DNA of 64,000 nt from Xanthobacteraceae bacterium (lineage in GTDB: Bacteria; Pseudomonadota; Alphaproteobacteria; Rhizobiales; Xanthobacteraceae). The notes under the pieces were generated by a model. It had not been told where the DNA came from and ran no database searches. It saw nothing but the letters and a program-made list of their open reading frames with translations. The position numbers were made by a program, and so were the translations under genes. The stretch is from the NCBI GenBank assembly GCA_019635635.1, contig JAHBZB010000002.1:643204-707203 (forward strand), given 5' to 3'. Shown here piece after piece: positions 61,304-64,000 of the stretch (position 1 is the stretch's first letter; each line of letters starts with the position of its first letter).

Positions 61304-61759
61304 GTGCCGAAGAAGGAAAATCCGTCTTACCCGATCAGGCAGATCGGCGGGATCGACAAGAACCTGCTCGAGAAACTGCGCGCGGTCCGGATTCGGACCA
61401 CTGCCGGGCTCTTGAAAGCGGCCAAGGATGCGAAAGGGCGCAAGGCACTCGCGGACAAGAGCGGCATTCCGGTTGCGGAAATCCTGAATCTCGTGAACCA
61501 GGCCGACCTCATGCGGATCAAGGGCCTCGGCGGCGACTACACCTGCCTGCTCCGCGGCGTCGGGGTCGATACCCTGCGGGCGCTACGGCATCGCAACCCG
61601 CAGCACCTTGCGAAAAAGATGGCCGCCGAGAACGCAGAGCGGGCCAAGAACACCGCCCGCAACAAAAACGCGAAGGCGGTCCAGCTCCTGCCGAGCGAGA
61701 AAGCGATCCAGAAATGGATCGAACGCGCCAAGACGCTGCCGCTGAAAATCACCTACTGA
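61304..61759 (+). CDS. DUF4332-family helix-hairpin-helix protein
   Basis: 151 residues from GTG 61304. YPIRQIGGIDKNLLEKLRAV, GLLKAAKDAKGRKALADKSG and MRIKGLGGDYTCLLRGVGVD are helix-hairpin-helix-like repeats typical of DUF4332, suggesting DNA binding. The Lys-rich C-terminus fits this. It precedes folP with a 51-bp gap but does not overlap it. Confidence 0.8.
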   Translation: MPKKENPSYPIRQIGGIDKNLLEKLRAVRIRTTAGLLKAAKDAKGRKALADKSGIPVAEILNLVNQADLMRIKGLGGDYTCLLRGVGVDTLRALRHRNPQHLAKKMAAENAERAKNTARNKNAKAVQLLPSEKAIQKWIERAKTLPLKITY

Positions 61760-61810
61760 CGCCCAAGCGCCCTGCTTGCGTTTTTGCACTGCGGGGGCTC
61801 TAGTTTCCCC

Positions 61811-62653
61811 ATGCTTGCAAAACCGCCTGCACGAATACTCCGCGCGCGCGGCCGCGAAATCCCGCTCGGCGGCCAGCCGCTGATCATGGGCATCCTCAAT
61901 GTGACGCCGGACTCCTTCTCCGACGGCGGCGCCTATGCGTCCGCCGGCGAGGCTGTGGCGGCGGCGCAGCGTATGATCGCCGACGGCGCTTCCATCATCG
62001 ACATCGGAGGGGAATCGACCCGACCCGGCCATGAGGCGGTAGATGCGGCGACCGAGATGAAACGCGCGATCCCGGCTGTCGAGGGTGTTGCGGCGCTCTC
62101 GATCGCGCCGGTCTCGATCGATACCTATAAAGCATCGGTCGCGGCGGCAGCGCTGGAGGCCGGTGCGCATATCGTGAACGATGTGTGGGGCCTGAGCCGC
62201 GACCCAGGCATGGCAAAGGCGATTGCGGACGGCGATGCGGCGGCGATCATCATGCACAACCGCGAAAAGGTCGACGGCTCGCTCGACATTTTCGAGGACA
62301 TGCGCGCCTTCTTCGGCAAGGCGGTCGAGAAGTCGCTCGCAGCGGGCATCGGCGAGGACCAGATCGTGCTCGATCCGGGCATCGGCTTCGGCAAGACGCT
62401 CGAGCAGAACCTCGAAGTGCTCGGCAACCTCGCAAAACTCAACGGGTTCGGCTTCCCGGTGCTCCTCGGCGCGTCACGCAAATCCTTCATCAATAAAATT
62501 TCGCCGAGCGATCCGGGTGAGCGGATCGGAGGCAGCGTGGTAACGACGGTGTTCGCGTCTCTCGCCAATCTCGCCGTCATTCGGGTGCATGACGTCGCGA
62601 CCCACATGCAGGCACTGAAAATCGCCGAAGCGGCTATCGCGAGCGCAAGATGA
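61811..62653 (+). CDS. folP: Dihydropteroate synthase
   Basis: 280 residues from ATG 61811. The pterin and sulfonamide-binding motifs are intact: IMGILNVTPDSFSDGG, DIGGESTRPGHE, HIVNDVWGL, VLDPGIGFGKTLEQN, PVLLGASRKSFI, RVHDVATHMQA. It joins dihydropterin diphosphate with p-aminobenzoate in folate synthesis. Its stop overlaps the folB start (ATGA). Confidence 0.96.
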   Translation: MLAKPPARILRARGREIPLGGQPLIMGILNVTPDSFSDGGAYASAGEAVAAAQRMIADGASIIDIGGESTRPGHEAVDAATEMKRAIPAVEGVAALSIAPVSIDTYKASVAAAALEAGAHIVNDVWGLSRDPGMAKAIADGDAAAIIMHNREKVDGSLDIFEDMRAFFGKAVEKSLAAGIGEDQIVLDPGIGFGKTLEQNLEVLGNLAKLNGFGFPVLLGASRKSFINKISPSDPGERIGGSVVTTVFASLANLAVIRVHDVATHMQALKIAEAAIASAR

Positions 62654-63018
62654 ATGGCGTCATCGAAATCGTCGGACTGGTGATCTTCGCCAAGCACGGC
62701 GTCGGCGAAGAGGAGGCGCGGCTTGGCCAGCGCTTCATCCTCGACATCCGGCTCGACGTGGACGTCACCGAAGCGGTAAAGCATGACCGGCTTGCCGACA
62801 CGGTCGATTACGGCGAAGTGGTCGCGGTGACGGAGTCGGTTTTCCGCGGCAAGCGCTTCTACCTGATCGAGGTGGCGGCGGCGCATGTCGCCGCCGGAAT
62901 CCTCGCGCACTTCCCGGCGGTAAAGAATGCTCGCGTGACGGTGAAGAAGCCGTCGGCGCCGATCGCGGCGGTCTTCGACTATGTCGCGACCACGGTCGAA
63001 AAGAAGCGCGATGCCTGA
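62650..63018 (+). CDS. folB: Dihydroneopterin aldolase
   Basis: 122 residues. IEIVGLVIFAKHGVGEEEAR, DVTEAVKHDRLADTVDYGEV and LIEVAAAHVAAGILAHFPAV are the FolB signature. It makes hydroxymethyl-dihydropterin. It overlaps folP upstream and folK downstream by 4 and 8 bp. Confidence 0.95.
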   Translation: MNGVIEIVGLVIFAKHGVGEEEARLGQRFILDIRLDVDVTEAVKHDRLADTVDYGEVVAVTESVFRGKRFYLIEVAAAHVAAGILAHFPAVKNARVTVKKPSAPIAAVFDYVATTVEKKRDA

Positions 63019-63496
63019 CGTCTATCTCGGGCTCGGCTCCAATCTCGGTAACCGGATGGAGCATCTCGCCATGGCACGCGACGCCATAACCAGCCGCGTC
63101 GGGACGATCACGGCGGAGTCCTCGATCTACGACACCGCGCCCTGGGGCCCGGTGCCGCAGGACAATTATCTCAATCAGGTCGTGCGGGTCTCGGCTACGC
63201 TCGCGCCGCGCGAACTGCTCGATGTGCTCCACGAGATCGAACGCGCCGCCGGGCGCGACCGGAAGAACGAAATCCGCTACGGCCCGCGCGTGCTCGACCT
63301 CGACATTCTTCTTTATGGCGATAGCGCCGTGAACGAAGACGGGCTGACGATCCCGCATCCGCGGATTGCCGAGCGGGCCTTTGTGCTGGTGCCGCTCGCC
63401 GAGATCGCGCCGAAACTTTCGATCGCGGGCGAGCCGATCGAGACGCTGCTTCACCATGTCGATACGACAAGCGTCCGCCGGTTAAACCCGATCTGA
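63011..63496 (+). CDS. folK: Hydroxymethyl-dihydropterin pyrophosphokinase
   Basis: 161 residues from ATG 63011. VYLGLGSNLGNRMEHL, the Mg/ATP motif GPRVLDLDILLYGD and IPHPRIAERAFVLVPLAEIA identify HPPK. It adds pyrophosphate to the pterin before FolP acts. It ends the folP-folB-folK operon. The 30 bp upstream of the ATG in this frame are folB. Confidence 0.95.
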   Translation: MPDVYLGLGSNLGNRMEHLAMARDAITSRVGTITAESSIYDTAPWGPVPQDNYLNQVVRVSATLAPRELLDVLHEIERAAGRDRKNEIRYGPRVLDLDILLYGDSAVNEDGLTIPHPRIAERAFVLVPLAEIAPKLSIAGEPIETLLHHVDTTSVRRLNPI

Positions 63497-63561
63497 GCCG
63501 GGCGCTTGGCGTGGCCTGCCCGCCCGTGGCATGGTCCTCGCTTGGTTAAAGCGTGAAACGA

Positions 63562-64000
63562 ATGTCCGACCTGAAACTCGCCGCCGAATTTCCCGCCGCC
63601 ACGCGCCAGGACTGGCTGAAGCTCGTCGAGAGCGCACTCAAGGGCGCGCCGTTCGAGAAGAAGCTGGTTTCCAAGACCTATGACGACATTTCCATTCAGC
63701 CGCTCTACGAGCGCGCGAAAGACGCGAAACGCGTTGCAGGCCGTCCCGACGGTGAGCCATGGGGCGTAGTGCAGCGGGTAGATATTCGCGATCCGAAGGA
63801 AGCCAATAAGCAGGCGCTGCGCGACCTCGAAAACGGCGCGACCGGGCTCAAGCTCGTGCTGCCCGGCTCCCCCGGAGATTACGGCTTCGCGCTCCCCGCT
63901 TCCAAGGAGGCGCTCGCGCAGGCGCTCGACGAAGTCTGGCTCGATGCGGCCGAAATCGAACTCGACGTCGGGCCGCTTGCCAAGGACGCGCCGCTATGGC
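63562..64000 (+). CDS. mutA: Methylmalonyl-CoA mutase small subunit, N-terminal part (3' truncated by window)
   Basis: The frame from ATG 63562 runs to the window edge with 146 codons. FPAATRQDWLKLVESALKGA, LVSKTYDDISIQPLYERAKD and GEPWGVVQRVDIRDP match the N-terminal region of MutA, the small subunit that pairs with the B12-dependent large subunit in methylmalonyl-CoA/succinyl-CoA conversion. The remaining part lies outside the window. Confidence 0.85.
   Translation, partial: MSDLKLAAEFPAATRQDWLKLVESALKGAPFEKKLVSKTYDDISIQPLYERAKDAKRVAGRPDGEPWGVVQRVDIRDPKEANKQALRDLENGATGLKLVLPGSPGDYGFALPASKEALAQALDEVWLDAAEIELDVGPLAKDAPLW

Noticed and set aside
1-64000. tRNA, rRNA or riboswitch
   Set aside because: I looked in the larger gaps and saw no cloverleaf with a T-loop motif and no known riboswitch core; a covariance-model scan would be needed to exclude small RNAs.

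Overview
The window is high-GC bacterial chromosome with dense coding and many ATGA, GTGA or TGATG stop/start overlaps. Gene content and order point to an alphaproteobacterium of the Hyphomicrobiales (Rhizobiales): glnE beside a two-component pair and degP, the cycHJKL (ccmIEFH) cytochrome c maturation operon beside feuPQ-like regulators, DUF2793, DUF1491, DUF5330 and DUF6456 genes, and a gene-transfer-agent (GTA)-type head-tail cluster. I cannot name the genus. I saw no rRNA, tRNA or CRISPR.

Region by region. 1-3.5 kb: 3' end of pepN and a PAS-type histidine kinase. 3.5-10.4 kb, minus strand: degP, response regulator, histidine kinase and glnE. 10.5-16.9 kb, minus: feuPQ-like two-component genes, a glycine-zipper lipoprotein and ccmIEFH. 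17.0-17.6 kb: a nitroreductase. 17.7-38.8 kb, minus: a complete GTA-like cluster in canonical order (small terminase, large terminase, portal, small genes, prohead protease, capsid, connectors, tail tube, chaperones, short tape measure, DUF2460, DUF2163, NlpC/P60, GTA_TIM), then a DUF2793 tail fibre with a discoidin-like domain and a lysis-type cassette (amidase, holin-like, coiled-coil membrane protein). There is no integrase, repressor or replication gene. 38.9-47 kb: YcgN-like cysteine-cluster protein, a bifunctional penicillin-binding protein, DUF1214/DUF1254 envelope proteins, a lipoprotein, DUF1491, a peptidoglycan-binding protein and a membrane PAS kinase. 47.3-61.8 kb: housekeeping and stress genes (DUF5330, sufE, DUF6456, DnaA-IV-like HTH, msrB, S9 oligopeptidase, DMT transporter, sodB, GT39-like glycosyltransferase, haloacid dehalogenase, M20 peptidase, receiver-like protein, HerA-like ATPase, DUF4332). 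61.8-64 kb: folP-folB-folK and the 5' end of a methylmalonyl-CoA mutase small subunit.

The unusual part is the GTA-like cluster, altered at four places. (1) The portal protein carries a C-terminal extension: a PDQPRAPAG...GGQWT linker and a putative PD-(D/E)XK-type nuclease. Two AT-richer small genes with the look of immunity genes follow, and then a second copy of the portal 3' end that still overlaps the next head gene. This looks like a toxin-immunity cassette inserted into a capsid-vertex protein. (2) The major capsid gene has an in-frame TAG followed by 41 further codons of apparently normal capsid C-terminus. (3) The start of the DUF2460 tail gene is present three times in tandem, separated by a palindromic element, in an arrangement that could keep translational coupling. 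(4) A secreted trypsin-like protease gene on the opposite strand splits the head operon. The cluster may therefore be a GTA under decay, one diversified into a toxin carrier, or both.
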